DNA of 64,000 nt. It comes from Pegethrix bostrychoides GSE-TBD4-15B (GTDB lineage Bacteria; Cyanobacteriota; Cyanobacteriia; Elainellales; Elainellaceae). Where the stretch lies: contig JAHHHV010000071.1 of NCBI GenBank assembly GCA_019359155.1, positions 62,001 through 126,000 on the forward strand. Direction: 5' to 3'. Shown here one piece after another: positions 36,280-45,628 of this stretch (position 1 is the first letter of the stretch; every line of letters starts with the position of its first letter). The notes under the pieces were generated by a model. That model searched no databases. It was not told the DNA's origin and saw only the letters and a list, made by a program, of their open reading frames with translations. A program made the translations under genes and the position numbers.

Positions 36280-37381
36280 TGAAAAATGCAGTTGAAATGC
36301 CCGTTAAGCCCGCTTTTTATCTGGCTTCCAAAACCTGGAATCAGTTGATTTGAGCCAGAAACTCACTTGCTCAATGGCCAACACGACCGATTTCTGCGCC
36401 AATTCTAGACTTGCCTTACTTCAGACGATTTGCTGACAGACCCACGACTCGAAACTTACACTGCTTTATACGCTGGACGCAGCAGAAGCGCAACCCCTTG
36501 TTACTTGCCCTGTTACTTACGGTAACCCGCTGCTTTAGCGAGTCAATTTTTCGACCCATTCAACGCATCGCCGGGGCTATAGCTCTATGGCTACAAACCT
36601 ATGGCTAAAACCATCGTCTGGCGCGGTTTTCGAGTACCTAAACGCATCCGTTCTCAGAGAAGCCTGTCAATTTTAACTGAATCTGCCTGATTCGCACAGT
36701 TTAGTTAGATGAGGTAGATGAGGTTGCAAGTTAGCCAGAACAGAAATTCGATGCATGATTTCGACAATTTTCACGATTCGACAATTTTTCAGAAGCATAC
36801 TTTTTCAGAAGAAGCATACTGACGGAAGATGCCGATGCTTAGCGACAGCGGTATGTCAGGAATGTAACAGCTAACTGTCCGTAACGGGATAGATTCCACC
36901 TAATACCCAATAAAATAGAATCTTTTCTCAACAAAAAAAAGGCGGTGGAGAATTCTGATTCCTCTCTAGATTGGTGAACTATGCGAAAATCAGGTGGAAA
37001 AGTCGGGGAGAAGCGCTTGTTCTAGGAATCTCCTGACTTGAAACCGGCTGCGTCTGTAACCAAACCTGTTATCAAACTTATTTTCGTCCTAAAAATTTTA
37101 AGCCATAGATATTACGCCAAGTTATTCACGCTAGGTAAGGCTAGTCAGCAGCTAGTCGGCATTAAATCCCTACCGAGCCTTCTGAGCCAGTCGCTGTAGC
37201 AGCCCTATCAGCCTCCCATTAGCCCCCTATCAGCCGTAGATTCGCAGCCCTAAAACTTGATACTATTTAGACTTGCGTTAATTTGCGCTGCCAGATGGCC
37301 ATCTAGACAGCTAAAGCCCACACCCGCGGCGCGGGACTCGCCCCTCTCGTTGACCCCTTCCCCTTAGGATACTCTCCCTCC
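36280..37381. other. 1.1 kb spacer upstream of pdhA with many short direct repeats
   Basis: This is the longest gene-free stretch in the window. It has TAGATGAGG twice (36706-36723), CTATGGCTAcAAAC/CTATGGCTAaAACC (36585-36612), TTTTTCAGAAGCATAC followed by a near copy (about 36782-36822) and CCCGC-GGC-GCGGG (around 37324-37336). A 65-codon frame at 36411-36608 has no family resemblance, and I do not call it. No tRNA or known RNA was recognised. The pdhA start codon has no ribosome site. Confidence 0.6.
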
Positions 37382-38413
37382 ATGACCCAGGAACGAACCA
37401 TCCCCAAGCTAGCTGCGATTGCCCCCGTCTCGCGTGAGGAGGGGCTAATGCTCTATGAAGACATGGTGCTAGGGCGCTACTTTGAAGATAAATGCGCCGA
37501 GATGTACTATCGCGGCAAGATGTTTGGCTTCGTGCATCTCTATAACGGTCAGGAGGCAGTCTCCACGGGCGTAATTCGCGCTATGCGTCAGGGCGAAGAC
37601 TACGTATGCAGCACCTATCGCGATCATGTCCATGCCTTGAGCGCCGGAGTGCCTGCCCGCAACGTCATGGCCGAGCTGTTTGGCAAAGCTACCGGATGCA
37701 GCAAAGGTCGGGGCGGCTCGATGCACCTGTTTTCGGCAGAACACCATCTGCTGGGCGGCTATGCCTTTATTGGTGAAGGAATTCCGGTGGCGCTGGGCGC
37801 AGCCTTTCAGAGTAAATATCGGCGTGAGGCACTGGGCGACGCGAGTTCTGATCATGTCACGGCAGCTTTTTTTGGGGACGGCACCACCAACAACGGCCAG
37901 TTTTTTGAATGCCTCAACATGGCAGCGCTCTGGAAACTGCCGATCTTGTTTGTAGTCGAAAACAACAAGTGGGCGATTGGGATGGCGCATGAGCGCGCCA
38001 CCTCCCAGCCAGAAATCTTTAAAAAAGCCAGCGTCTTTGGGATGCCGGGAATCGAAGTTGACGGCATGGACGTGTTGGCGGTTCGCACCGTGGCGCAAGA
38101 GGCCGTGGCTCGCGCTCGCGCCGGAGAAGGCCCTACCCTGATTGAATGCCTCACCTACCGTTTCCGGGGGCATTCGCTGGCTGATCCAGACGAACTGCGT
38201 TCCAAAGACGAGAAAGAGGCTTGGCTGGCTCGTGATCCGCTCAAAAAGTTGGCGGCACATCTGACGGCGCAAGAGCTAGTCAAGGCTGAAGAGCTAAAGC
38301 AAATTGAACAGCGCATCCAGGCTGTGATTGACGAAGCCGTGCAGTTTGCTCAGACCAGCCCCGAACCTGATGCCAGCGAGCTACATCGCTTTGTGTTTGC
38401 CGAAGATAGCTAA
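37382..38413 (+). CDS. pdhA: Pyruvate dehydrogenase E1 component, alpha subunit
   Basis: With the beta subunit (not here), this thiamine-diphosphate enzyme decarboxylates pyruvate for acetyl-CoA synthesis. The 343 aa protein shows [28 protein letters not shown]-type E1alpha features in short segments: [35 protein letters not shown] and the ThDP/Mg motif [12 protein letters not shown] at about residue 165. [14 protein letters not shown] marks the phospho-loop region. Upstream is the 1.1 kb spacer; downstream by 29 bp is crr7 in the same direction, probably cotranscribed. Confidence 0.95.
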   Translation: MTQERTIPKLAAIAPVSREEGLMLYEDMVLGRYFEDKCAEMYYRGKMFGFVHLYNGQEAVSTGVIRAMRQGEDYVCSTYRDHVHALSAGVPARNVMAELFGKATGCSKGRGGSMHLFSAEHHLLGGYAFIGEGIPVALGAAFQSKYRREALGDASSDHVTAAFFGDGTTNNGQFFECLNMAALWKLPILFVVENNKWAIGMAHERATSQPEIFKKASVFGMPGIEVDGMDVLAVRTVAQEAVARARAGEGPTLIECLTYRFRGHSLADPDELRSKDEKEAWLARDPLKKLAAHLTAQELVKAEELKQIEQRIQAVIDEAVQFAQTSPEPDASELHRFVFAEDS

Positions 38414-38442
38414 GCTGGGTGATTCCCAAGGAGCAGCGGCTA

Positions 38443-38700
38443 ATGTCAAATTCGATCATGTACCAGGAAGATGCCTATGTGGTGCTGGAGCCAAACCAGC
38501 CAGAGCAGATTTTGAGCGCCGCCGAACTGCTCGAAAAGCTCCAGGGCGTTTTGGCCAGCCGCCAGACGGATCTGCCGTTAGATCTCCACCGCTATGACGA
38601 TCTGAGCCAGCAGGCGCAGTACCTGATGGAAACTGCCTGCGAGTTTGATGTGGGGCCCGGACTCTATCTTCAGTGGTTTGTGGTGCGGCTGGAGAAATAG
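38443..38700 (+). CDS. crr7: CRR7-family protein (NDH-1 complex factor)
   Basis: This 85 aa soluble protein resembles CRR7 (chlororespiratory reduction 7), which in plants is needed to assemble the chloroplast NDH complex; the cyanobacterial role is less certain. Recognisable parts are MYQEDAYVVLEPNQPEQIL, AAELLEKLQGVL, and LQWFVVRLEK at the C-terminus. The ATG at 38443 has AAGGAG seven to twelve bases upstream, which excludes the GTG at 38419. Its placement right after pdhA links it in transcription to pyruvate metabolism, but a functional link is unproven. It converges on the RDD gene. Confidence 0.8.
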   Translation: MSNSIMYQEDAYVVLEPNQPEQILSAAELLEKLQGVLASRQTDLPLDLHRYDDLSQQAQYLMETACEFDVGPGLYLQWFVVRLEK

Positions 38701-38721
38701 AGGGGCAAATCGCTGAACAAA

Positions 38722-39513
38722 TCACTCAATCGAAAACTGCTGCTGATAGGCCATATAGACCGCCTCCAAAAACTGATCGGAGGTCAGTCCTGTTGGAATC
38801 TCAGCGAGTTTGATGATGGAGCGAATTTCGCGAGCCAGCTTCAGGCTAAGCTCCCTGCGAGCTTGAGATGACATGGCTTGCCGTCGCTGCAAATATTCAC
38901 TCACCACCGCAAAATCGTCGGGCTGGAGTTGACTCAAATCCGTGAGGCTGGGCAGCTCGGCAGCTAGCGTTTGAGCAACGTCAGACAGCGTCGCTGGCCG
39001 CTGAGCTTGAGGGCGAGCTTCACGCACCACCAGCGTGCCAGCCAGCCAGTCCCCCAAGCGCTTTTCCTGTTGGCTGAGGCTAATCAAAAACATGCCGATA
39101 AACAGAAAATCATCTACAGGGCGCAGCAGGGCACGCAGCGCTGACTGGCTCAGACGCACTGGCTGACCGTTATCTCGAATCACCCGGATCTGGGCGAGCC
39201 GCTTACCGGGACTCTGCCCCTGCCAGATGGTTTCAAATACCACAAAATATCCAGCATACAGCCCAAAAAAGCCCAGCAGGGCGATTGATACCACCCAAAG
39301 CTCTAGACCATTAGAGTTGACCTGAAGTTGCTCTAGATAGTTAAGCAACTGCTCTGAAAACAGCCCCAGCAAAAATAGTAAGAGTGTTTGAGCCAGCAGC
39401 AGCAGGCAGTAGTCAATCGTCAGCGCTAGTGCCCGACTGCCAATTCCGGCTAGAGTGAGTTCCAGCTCGACGCTTTCGGGCGTTGTCAGCTTGATTTGCT
39501 TGAAAAGTGCCAT
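38722..39513 (-). CDS. RDD-family membrane protein
   Basis: This 263 aa protein has the RDD domain: the first span begins GIGSRALALTIDYCLLLLAQTLLLFLL, a second follows at about 72-95 (VVSIALLGFFGLYAGYFVVF), then GQSPGKRLAQIRVIRDNGQPVRLSQSALR and RPVDDFLFIGMFLISLS. The Arg-Asp pair of the family is present in the first span. The soluble C-terminal part (160-263) is helical. RDD proteins have been linked to ion or solute transport, but not consistently. It forms a leftward pair with the 337 aa membrane gene (22 bp gap), divergent from a SpoIIM-family gene; this trio is common in bacteria. Confidence 0.85.
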   Translation of the reverse strand: MALFKQIKLTTPESVELELTLAGIGSRALALTIDYCLLLLAQTLLLFLLGLFSEQLLNYLEQLQVNSNGLELWVVSIALLGFFGLYAGYFVVFETIWQGQSPGKRLAQIRVIRDNGQPVRLSQSALRALLRPVDDFLFIGMFLISLSQQEKRLGDWLAGTLVVREARPQAQRPATLSDVAQTLAAELPSLTDLSQLQPDDFAVVSEYLQRRQAMSSQARRELSLKLAREIRSIIKLAEIPTGLTSDQFLEAVYMAYQQQFSIE

Positions 39514-39535
39514 GCCCAGCGACTCCTAGATCGGG

Positions 39536-40549
39536 TTAGGGGTCGAATCCAGCATCTTCTAGACCAGCATCTTCTGGGGCAGTATCCTCAGGAGTAGCTT
39601 CACGCCGTGAATGTAGCTTCAGATCCAGCCCTTCTCGACGATTGCGAAGATCGTAGTACAGCACGGCTTTGAGCGTCTGCCAGAAGGGCGTGACGAGCAG
39701 GCTCATCGACAGCAGCAGCAGCATCGACAGCAGAAATGCCGCCATCACGGCAATCACGGCGCTCGTATCGCCATTGGAAAAACTCGCAGCGGTTGCCAGC
39801 AGGCTCAGCAGCAGCGGCAAAAAAGCCAGGACATAGAGGGGCAGCGTGACGAGCAGCGCAATAAATAAGGCCGTCAACACCCGGACAGCCTGACCTTTGG
39901 TTAAATCCCAGCTGCGGGTGACGCTGTTGGCTGCGGTAATGTTCTCGACCGCTATCGGCAGCTCAGGCAGCGCCCAGCGAGCTGTAAACCAGGCGTAGAT
40001 TGCGGTCGTAATCAGCGCTATAGTCCCCAGCAGCAGGCCAGTCAGCACCGATTCGCCGCCCAGAATGGCTGAGATTGACACTAAGGCAACCTGCTGGACA
40101 ACCGAAAGCCCAAAGTTCACGACGCTAAGCAGCAGCGTCACCAGCAGCGATGCCCAGAAGAATCGCCAGAATCGGGGGGCGAGCAGCCTGCGTCCGACCT
40201 GCGTCGTTTCTGGCTGCTGAATGAGATTGTGGTAGGCCAGCCAGGAAATGATCGCCCAGTTCATCTGAGATTTGGCTCCGCAGTAGAAGAAGAGCGCAAT
40301 CACAGCCGGAATCAGCAGCAGCAGCAGGCCAAGCAGATTGGTTGGATTGGTTTGACCGCTGGCTGCCAGTACCGCCAGCCCAAAAATCAGCGCCAGCCCC
40401 AAGATTGGCAGCAGCAGCCAAGCTGTAGCACGCAGGGCAATGCCTAGATATTGCTTCAGGTGAGCGCGATAGAGGGCAAGAGCGACACTAACGATATCGC
40501 CAACGCTCAACGGTCGAGTCGGATTAGCGGAGTCAAAGCTGCGAGACAT
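39536..40549 (-). CDS. Multi-span membrane protein, partner of RDD/SpoIIM set
   Basis: I recognise no named enzyme. The 337 aa protein has about six to seven spans (YLGIALRATAWLLLPILGLA, LLLLIPAVIALFFYCGA, FFWASLLVTLLLSVVNFG, LLLGTIALITTAIYAWF, VLTALFIALLVTLPLYVL, AVMAAFLLSMLLLLSM). The sequence ALPELPIAVENITAANSVTRSWDLTKG resembles the glycerophosphodiester phosphodiesterase-type membrane domain proteins that neighbour RDD genes. The C-terminal tail is acidic with a 15 bp duplication giving EDAGLEDAG. It is probably cotranscribed with the RDD gene downstream. Confidence 0.75.
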   Translation of the reverse strand: MSRSFDSANPTRPLSVGDIVSVALALYRAHLKQYLGIALRATAWLLLPILGLALIFGLAVLAASGQTNPTNLLGLLLLLIPAVIALFFYCGAKSQMNWAIISWLAYHNLIQQPETTQVGRRLLAPRFWRFFWASLLVTLLLSVVNFGLSVVQQVALVSISAILGGESVLTGLLLGTIALITTAIYAWFTARWALPELPIAVENITAANSVTRSWDLTKGQAVRVLTALFIALLVTLPLYVLAFLPLLLSLLATAASFSNGDTSAVIAVMAAFLLSMLLLLSMSLLVTPFWQTLKAVLYYDLRNRREGLDLKLHSRREATPEDTAPEDAGLEDAGFDP

Positions 40550-40668
40550 CGGTTAAACTCGGCTGATTAGAGTGAATGGAGCTATCTGGTGAATGGAGCT
40601 ATTTACTGTCTTATTGATACCCTCACTCTAGCCTCAGCAACCAAAATTTCTGCGAAACATCACGGAAT

Positions 40669-41634
40669 ATGAATATTCAGCGCTGGGTGGCGCGGCGAGA
40701 ACAGAGCTGGAAGCAGCTAGAGGCGTTGTTGACCAGAGCCGAAAAGCAGGGGCTAAAGTCGCTGCAAGCTGACGAGATTCGGACGCTGGCTAGCCTCTAT
40801 CGCTCGACTGCCGCCGACTTAGCTCGCGCCCGCACGCAGCAGGCCGGAGATTTGATTGGCCAAAAGCTACAAGCACTGGTGGCGCGGGGCTACAGCCAAA
40901 TCTATCAGGGGTCGCGACGGCAAGACTGGGCAGCAGTGCGGCAGTTTTATCTTTGGGGCTTTCCGACGGCAGTTCAGCAGGCGCGCGGGGCAATTGCGCT
41001 GGCGGTAGCGCTATTTGGGCTAGCGGCGGTGGCAAGCTGGTGGATGGCTTGGCGGGATTCAGCGTTTTTGGCGCTGCTGGTACCCGAAAATCTGATTGAG
41101 CAGGTACGCGACCGCCAAGAGCTGTGGATGGGTTCGATTGTCGGCATTGAGCCATTCGCCTCTAGCTCGATCATGGTCAACAACATGCGGGTGGCGTTTG
41201 AGACGATAGCGGGCGGCGGACTGCTGGGCTTGCGAACCGTCTATATTTTGCTGTTCAACGGAGCGCTGCTAGGGGCGATTGGGGCGCTGGTCGGGCAGGG
41301 CAACTTGGCCTGGCCATTTTGGGCGTTCGTGTTTCCGCATGGGGCGCTAGAGCTACCCGCAATTTTTTTAGCGGGCGGCGCGGGCTTTTTAATTGCTAGG
41401 GCGTTGCTCTGGCCGGGAATTTACTCGCGCCGAGATGCTCTCCAGCTTTATGGTCAGCAGGCGGCACATCTGACCTTTGGGCTGGTGCCGATGCTGGTGA
41501 TCTCGGGACTCATCGAAGGCTTCTTCTCGCCCAACCCAGCTGTCCCGGCTGCTGTGAAATATTTCACGGGTATAGGACTGCTCACTGGGCTAATTCTTTA
41601 TCTAAGTCGCAGCCAGCGCACACCCCATCTTTAG
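40669..41634 (+). CDS. SpoIIM-family membrane protein
   Basis: This 321 aa protein belongs to the stage II sporulation M-like family; in non-sporulating bacteria its role is unknown. A soluble helical head (1-95, RREQSWKQLEALLTRAEKQGL ... LYRSTAADLARAR) is followed by five or so spans. The conserved SpoIIM core is seen in SSSIMVNNMRVAFETIAGGGLLGLRT, LFNGALLGAIGAL, FPHGALELPAIFLAGGAGF and GLIEGFFSP. In Bacillus SpoIIM guides septal peptidoglycan hydrolysis, but that should not be assumed here. It is divergent from the RDD/membrane pair. Confidence 0.85.
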   Translation: MNIQRWVARREQSWKQLEALLTRAEKQGLKSLQADEIRTLASLYRSTAADLARARTQQAGDLIGQKLQALVARGYSQIYQGSRRQDWAAVRQFYLWGFPTAVQQARGAIALAVALFGLAAVASWWMAWRDSAFLALLVPENLIEQVRDRQELWMGSIVGIEPFASSSIMVNNMRVAFETIAGGGLLGLRTVYILLFNGALLGAIGALVGQGNLAWPFWAFVFPHGALELPAIFLAGGAGFLIARALLWPGIYSRRDALQLYGQQAAHLTFGLVPMLVISGLIEGFFSPNPAVPAAVKYFTGIGLLTGLILYLSRSQRTPHL

Positions 41635-41870
41635 ACCAACCTCTAGACAGAGGAAATCACCTTAGGAAAAGCTTAGGTTATGGAGATATGGTTCTGCCGT
41701 GATCCCCATCTTGATCTTGATCCCTATAGAGAATTCATAGTTTCTTTGCTGGTTTTCATCTAGCATGGGTCATGATCTAGTTGTGTAAACTTTTTTCTCA
41801 GGGGGGTTCCTTGGGGCAGACGGCGGTCAATTCACACCAAATTTATACCAATCAGATTGAGGAGTTTAAG

Positions 41871-42113
41871 ATGCAAGCTATTCAAAAAAACGCAGCTACT
41901 TGGGAAAACCTGGGTATTCTCACTTTGGAAATTGTGCGCTGCCCTAACTGCGGCAGCCTAGCTGAGCGTTACTATTTATCCACTCAGCATAAGTTGCAGT
42001 GCGACCACTGTGACTACTTAATGACGACCTGCGCTCAAACGGGGCGTGTCATTGAAGCCTACGCGCCGGGACTGAACATTGCTCGCCTGATACTTAGCTC
42101 ACCTAACACCTAG
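41871..42113 (+). CDS. Small zinc-ribbon protein (often mislabelled PriA-like)
   Basis: This 80 aa protein carries two CxxC knuckles, [13 protein letters not shown] and [12 protein letters not shown], which should bind one zinc ion. It ends with the conserved [13 protein letters not shown]. The family is common in cyanobacteria and is sometimes annotated as a replication-restart helicase PriA fragment because of the zinc ribbon, but it lacks any helicase motif. The start ATG at 41871 has GAGG upstream. Its stop codon overlaps the stop of rlmN by 4 bp, so the two convergent genes share their 3' ends without a terminator. Confidence 0.8.
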   Translation: MQAIQKNAATWENLGILTLEIVRCPNCGSLAERYYLSTQHKLQCDHCDYLMTTCAQTGRVIEAYAPGLNIARLILSSPNT

Positions 42114-43297
42114 CTTGCAGTCGGTTGCTTTGCCCGCAGCTGACCGCAAGCTGCATCGGCAGCTAGCCCTCTAGAGCGCCGGACGCTGACCGCGATTTGC
42201 TGCTGCTTTAAGGCTCGCACAAATGCTTGAATCTGCTGCGCGTCGGGGCGCTGATAGTCTACTTCACTAATCGGGTTGTAGGGAATTAGATTGACATGGC
42301 TTTGGAATCCGCGCAAATGCTGAGCCAGCTCGCGCGCATGTTGAAGCTGATCGTTAAGGCCAGCCAGCAAAATATATTCGAAGCTGATCCGCCGCCCGGT
42401 GATCTGCACGTAGTCACGGCATTCTTGCAGCAGCGCCTCTAGTGGGTATTGACGAGCGCTGGGGATCAGCTGTTCACGCAGCGCCTGATTGGAGGCATGG
42501 AGGCTGACCGCTAATGTGACTTGCAGCTGATGCTCGGCCAGCCGCCGGATGCGCCCCGGAATCCCGACTGTTGAGATAGTGATCAGCCGCTGCCCGATCC
42601 CGACATCTTGATTCAAGACGCGCACTGACTCGACCACGGCTTCGCTGTTCAGCAGCGGCTCACCCATTCCCATAAAAACAATATTGCTGACCCGCTGCCC
42701 AAAGTCCGCCTGAACCGTCAGCACCTGGTCAACAATTTCGTGCAGCGCTAGATTCCGCTGAAAGCCGCCCTTGCCTGTCGCGCAAAAGTCGCAGGCCATG
42801 GGGCAACCCACCTGAGCTGAGACGCAAACCGTGAGGCGGTCGAGCTGAGCGGCAGAGTTGCCTGAACCTACCCCCGTCTCCGAACCAGTCTGCGCCCAGA
42901 TCGCCTCTAGATCTTCACCGCCGCGCCGAAAGGTCGGGATGCCCACCGTCTCGATAATTTGGCCATCTGCCAGCTTCAGCAAAAATTTGACGGTGCCGTC
43001 TGGAGCTTCAGAGCGATGGTGCAGCGTCGAGCGGCCCATGGGTGTATCTGCGAGATCGGTGCGCCACTGCTTTGGGAATACCGAAATCTGATCGATCGAT
43101 CGAGCCGCCTGCTGATAGATCCACTGGTGTAGCTGCTTGCCTCGGTAAGCGGGCTGTCCCTGCTGCTGCACCCAAGCGGTGAGTTCCCCCAGCGACTGCC
43201 CCAGCAGCGGTCTTTGAGCAGATGCCAGTTCTGTAGATGGCTCGCCCGCCGAATCACCTGCTGGCTTAACCACTGGCTCGAAAGAAAGAGAAGACAT
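42110..43297 (-). CDS. rlmN: 23S rRNA (adenine2503-C2)-methyltransferase RlmN
   Basis: This radical-SAM enzyme methylates A2503 of 23S rRNA and A37 of some tRNAs. The [4Fe-4S] motif is [14 protein letters not shown] (about residues 165-172). [36 protein letters not shown] and [11 protein letters not shown] follow the family order. A Cys near the C-terminus (AADAACGQL) is the expected mechanistic residue. At 395 aa it is longer than the usual 340-370 because of a 25-30 residue N-terminal extension and a Gly/Ser insertion near 135-150 ([11 protein letters not shown]). Confidence 0.93.
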   Translation of the reverse strand: MSSLSFEPVVKPAGDSAGEPSTELASAQRPLLGQSLGELTAWVQQQGQPAYRGKQLHQWIYQQAARSIDQISVFPKQWRTDLADTPMGRSTLHHRSEAPDGTVKFLLKLADGQIIETVGIPTFRRGGEDLEAIWAQTGSETGVGSGNSAAQLDRLTVCVSAQVGCPMACDFCATGKGGFQRNLALHEIVDQVLTVQADFGQRVSNIVFMGMGEPLLNSEAVVESVRVLNQDVGIGQRLITISTVGIPGRIRRLAEHQLQVTLAVSLHASNQALREQLIPSARQYPLEALLQECRDYVQITGRRISFEYILLAGLNDQLQHARELAQHLRGFQSHVNLIPYNPISEVDYQRPDAQQIQAFVRALKQQQIAVSVRRSRGLAADAACGQLRAKQPTAS

Positions 43298-43403
43298 AGA
43301 TTAACGCTTTTTGAATCTTCTCTATCTTACCGAGCCTGAACCGACTGCGGTTGAAGCAGGTTAAAGCGCGACTGAAAACGAGTGCCAAAAACGAGCGCCG
43401 AGC

Positions 43404-44975
43404 TTAAGATCCCATCAGCGCTAGCTCTTTGGTCGCGTCGATTGGCGCACTCAGGGCAGATTCTAGCGAAGCTACACCCAGCCGCTCTTCCAAAATATTC
43501 AGCACCTCACGGCCAAAGTCATCGGGGTTGCGCTTCCAGGCTTCCAGACAAACTCTGCCAAAGAAAGCGCCCAGCGGCTCCGGGTTCCAGAGCATTTTGC
43601 GAACCGTCCAGGGGGTCAGGTTCATCGGGTCGTAGCCCGGTTTGAGGATATTTTGCTTGAAGGCAAACTGCTCTAGATGCGTGTGAGGCTGTAGGCCAAT
43701 GAAGAAAATTGCCGGCTCGACCTTATCAACTCCAAAAATTCGCTCTAGCTCGCGGTGGTAGGCAATCGTCTGCCGGATGGTTTCGTAGGTTTCGTCAATC
43801 ACGTTGAACGAGTAGTTGACCGAAACCAGATCGTTGAAGCCTGCTGCCTTCAGGTCGCGACAGTTTTGTAGCACCGTCCGCAGGTTGTAGCCCATCCGCA
43901 TCTTACGGACTAGCTCCTGCGAACCGCTGGTGATGCCGATTTCAAAATAGTTCATCCCCGTCTTGACCATCAGCTCACAGAGTTCGGGGTTGAGATTGTC
44001 TGCTCGAATATAGGCAGCCCAGTGAATATCAGTCATGCCTGCGGCGATAATTTTCTTCAGCAGCTCTGCTGCATCGTCCATAAATCGGCGAGCTGGGATA
44101 AACTGCGCGTCGGTAAACCAGAAGTTGCGGATTCCCCGGTCATAGAGCTGCCGCATCTCAGCCACCACTTCTTCAGCTGGGTTGATCCGTACCTGCTTGC
44201 CTTCCACCACGGTATAGATGCAGTAGCAGCAGTTATGCGGACAGCCGCGCTTAGTCTGCACCCCAATATAAAAGTCGCTTTCTTGCAGGTAATAGTCAAA
44301 ATCCGGCCAGATCTGAGCAATATAGTCATAGTCGCAGGCCGATTTCTCGATTGCGATTGGCTGCTCATGAATCATCCGATCGCGTGGGGCCGTTTCACCC
44401 ACCACATAGCAGCGCTGGTCAGAGAAATCTTCGTATCTCAGCAACCGCTCTAGCAGCAACTCGCCTTCGCCAACCGAGACAATTGTGCCCTGCGGCAGCG
44501 ACCCGGCAATCTGCTCGTAGAAAACGCTGACAGCACCGCCGCCCAGCACGAGCCTGACTGCTGGCTGGTAAAGCCGCGCCCGCTCAAAGCCGCGTCGGAT
44601 CAAGCCCAAATTGCGCCATAGCTCGCCATAGTAGCCCTGAGCAATTCCCAGCAGCCCAAATGCGCCCCGGATCTTGGTCAGCGGGTTAGCCGCATAGAAA
44701 AACTCAAAAGTATATTGCAGCGGATTGCCGCCACGCCCACCGACCGGCGCATAGATCTGAATATCTCGCCAGGAAAAGACCAGCAGCGTTGGCTTGAATT
44801 GGTCAATGCAGAGATCTAACGCTTTGCCGTAGTCAAGGGGGGGCACTGTACCCAGGTCAAAAATCTGCTGTTCAAGCTGCGGAAACAGCTTATGAACGTG
44901 ATCTGACAAATAGACGACGCCAATTGGAAAGATCGGGTTGCAGGGGAGTCGAACGTAGAGAATGCGATCTGCCAT
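43404..44975 (-). CDS. B12-binding-domain radical SAM protein (cyanobacterial PSII-associated family?)
   Basis: This 523 aa protein combines an N-terminal cobalamin-binding-like domain (residues 1-200, LYVRLPCNPIFPIGVVYLSDHV, LVLGGGAVSVF) with a radical SAM barrel; the cluster motif is RGCPHNCCYCIY at about residue 245. The motifs IHWAAYIRADN and GMNYFEIGITSGSQ are typical of B12/radical SAM enzymes. I recall a cyanobacterial family described as PSII high-light-acclimation radical SAM protein with this N-terminus, but I cannot confirm the match. The reaction is unknown. Distance to rlmN is 106 bp; both are leftward. Confidence 0.8.
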   Translation of the reverse strand: MADRILYVRLPCNPIFPIGVVYLSDHVHKLFPQLEQQIFDLGTVPPLDYGKALDLCIDQFKPTLLVFSWRDIQIYAPVGGRGGNPLQYTFEFFYAANPLTKIRGAFGLLGIAQGYYGELWRNLGLIRRGFERARLYQPAVRLVLGGGAVSVFYEQIAGSLPQGTIVSVGEGELLLERLLRYEDFSDQRCYVVGETAPRDRMIHEQPIAIEKSACDYDYIAQIWPDFDYYLQESDFYIGVQTKRGCPHNCCYCIYTVVEGKQVRINPAEEVVAEMRQLYDRGIRNFWFTDAQFIPARRFMDDAAELLKKIIAAGMTDIHWAAYIRADNLNPELCELMVKTGMNYFEIGITSGSQELVRKMRMGYNLRTVLQNCRDLKAAGFNDLVSVNYSFNVIDETYETIRQTIAYHRELERIFGVDKVEPAIFFIGLQPHTHLEQFAFKQNILKPGYDPMNLTPWTVRKMLWNPEPLGAFFGRVCLEAWKRNPDDFGREVLNILEERLGVASLESALSAPIDATKELALMGS

Positions 44976-45292
44976 TGAATTAAGCCACTAGATATTAAGC
45001 CACCAAGAACCAAGCCGCCAAAGTGAAGCGGGAGCTAATCTTTATTCATATAACTTCACGATACCACTGACTCCCCAGAGCTGCATGGCGCAGGTTGCCT
45101 CCCGCCGTCTGACGGCGGGAGGCGTTGGGATCGGGCACCCGAATGATAGCCAGCCCGCATTAGCCAAGCTTTGGGCAAGCTCTGGGCAAGCCCTCTAGAT
45201 ATCATCAGAGCTGTAGTCGGATTTACAGCGGCGGGGATCGGGCAGTGTTAAGGTTTAGGAGTAAATCTTATTAGTCATACGTCAACTTAATC
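44976..45292. other. Divergent spacer with a perfect GC-rich palindrome
   Basis: This 317 bp spacer lies between the radical SAM gene and DUF1830. It contains the palindrome annotated separately, duplicated GGGCAAGC units near 45174-45193 and repeated AAGCCAC/AAGCCGCC units near 44984-45022. No coding region is seen. Confidence 0.6.
45097..45123. repeat. Perfect 13 bp inverted repeat, 27 bp in all
   Basis: GCCTCCCGCCGTC (45097-45109) and GACGGCGGGAGGC (45111-45123) are exact complements around a single T. The surroundings are much less GC-rich. No T-run follows on either strand, so it is not a standard intrinsic terminator. Confidence 0.95.
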
Positions 45293-45628
45293 ATGGCTCA
45301 AATCATTGATCCGCTCCCGACGACAGCCGAACAGTATGTCCTCTGCTGTTATGTCAACGCTACGAGCAAAATCCAGGTGGTACGAATCTCGAACATCCCA
45401 AACTGGTACTTTGAGCGCGTCGTGTTTCCAGGCCAGCGTTTAGTTTTTGAAGCGCTGCCACAGGCTCAGCTTGAAGTACACTGCGGCATGATGGCCAGTG
45501 CAATTCTCGCGGACACGATTCTTTGTGACCGTTTGCGAATTGAGTCTGAGCTAGAGGCCGACTTTGGTCTAGAAGCAGCCCCAAATCAACATCCAGCTGA
45601 ACCGCTGGCCGCCGTCGAAGCTCGCTAG
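45293..45628 (+). CDS. DUF1830 domain protein
   Basis: This 111 aa protein matches the cyanobacterial DUF1830 family, which has no assigned function. The conserved core is YVLCCYVNATSKIQVVRISNI, NWYFERVVFPGQRLVFEA and AQLEVHCGMMASAILADTILCDRL. The composition suggests a small beta-rich soluble protein; two Cys pairs (LCCY, VHCG) are noticeable. The C-terminal 25 residues are Ala/Glu/Pro rich and probably disordered. The start ATG has no clear ribosome site. The neighbours give no functional hint. Confidence 0.85.
   Translation: MAQIIDPLPTTAEQYVLCCYVNATSKIQVVRISNIPNWYFERVVFPGQRLVFEALPQAQLEVHCGMMASAILADTILCDRLRIESELEADFGLEAAPNQHPAEPLAAVEAR

Noticed and set aside
36411-36608. 65-codon ORF in the pdhA upstream spacer
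   Set aside because: It has no ribosome site or family similarity and overlaps repeat-rich spacer DNA.
37469-38272. 267-codon minus-strand frame opposite pdhA
   Set aside because: It lies entirely within the well-supported pdhA gene and shows no recognisable domain; a codon-usage shadow.
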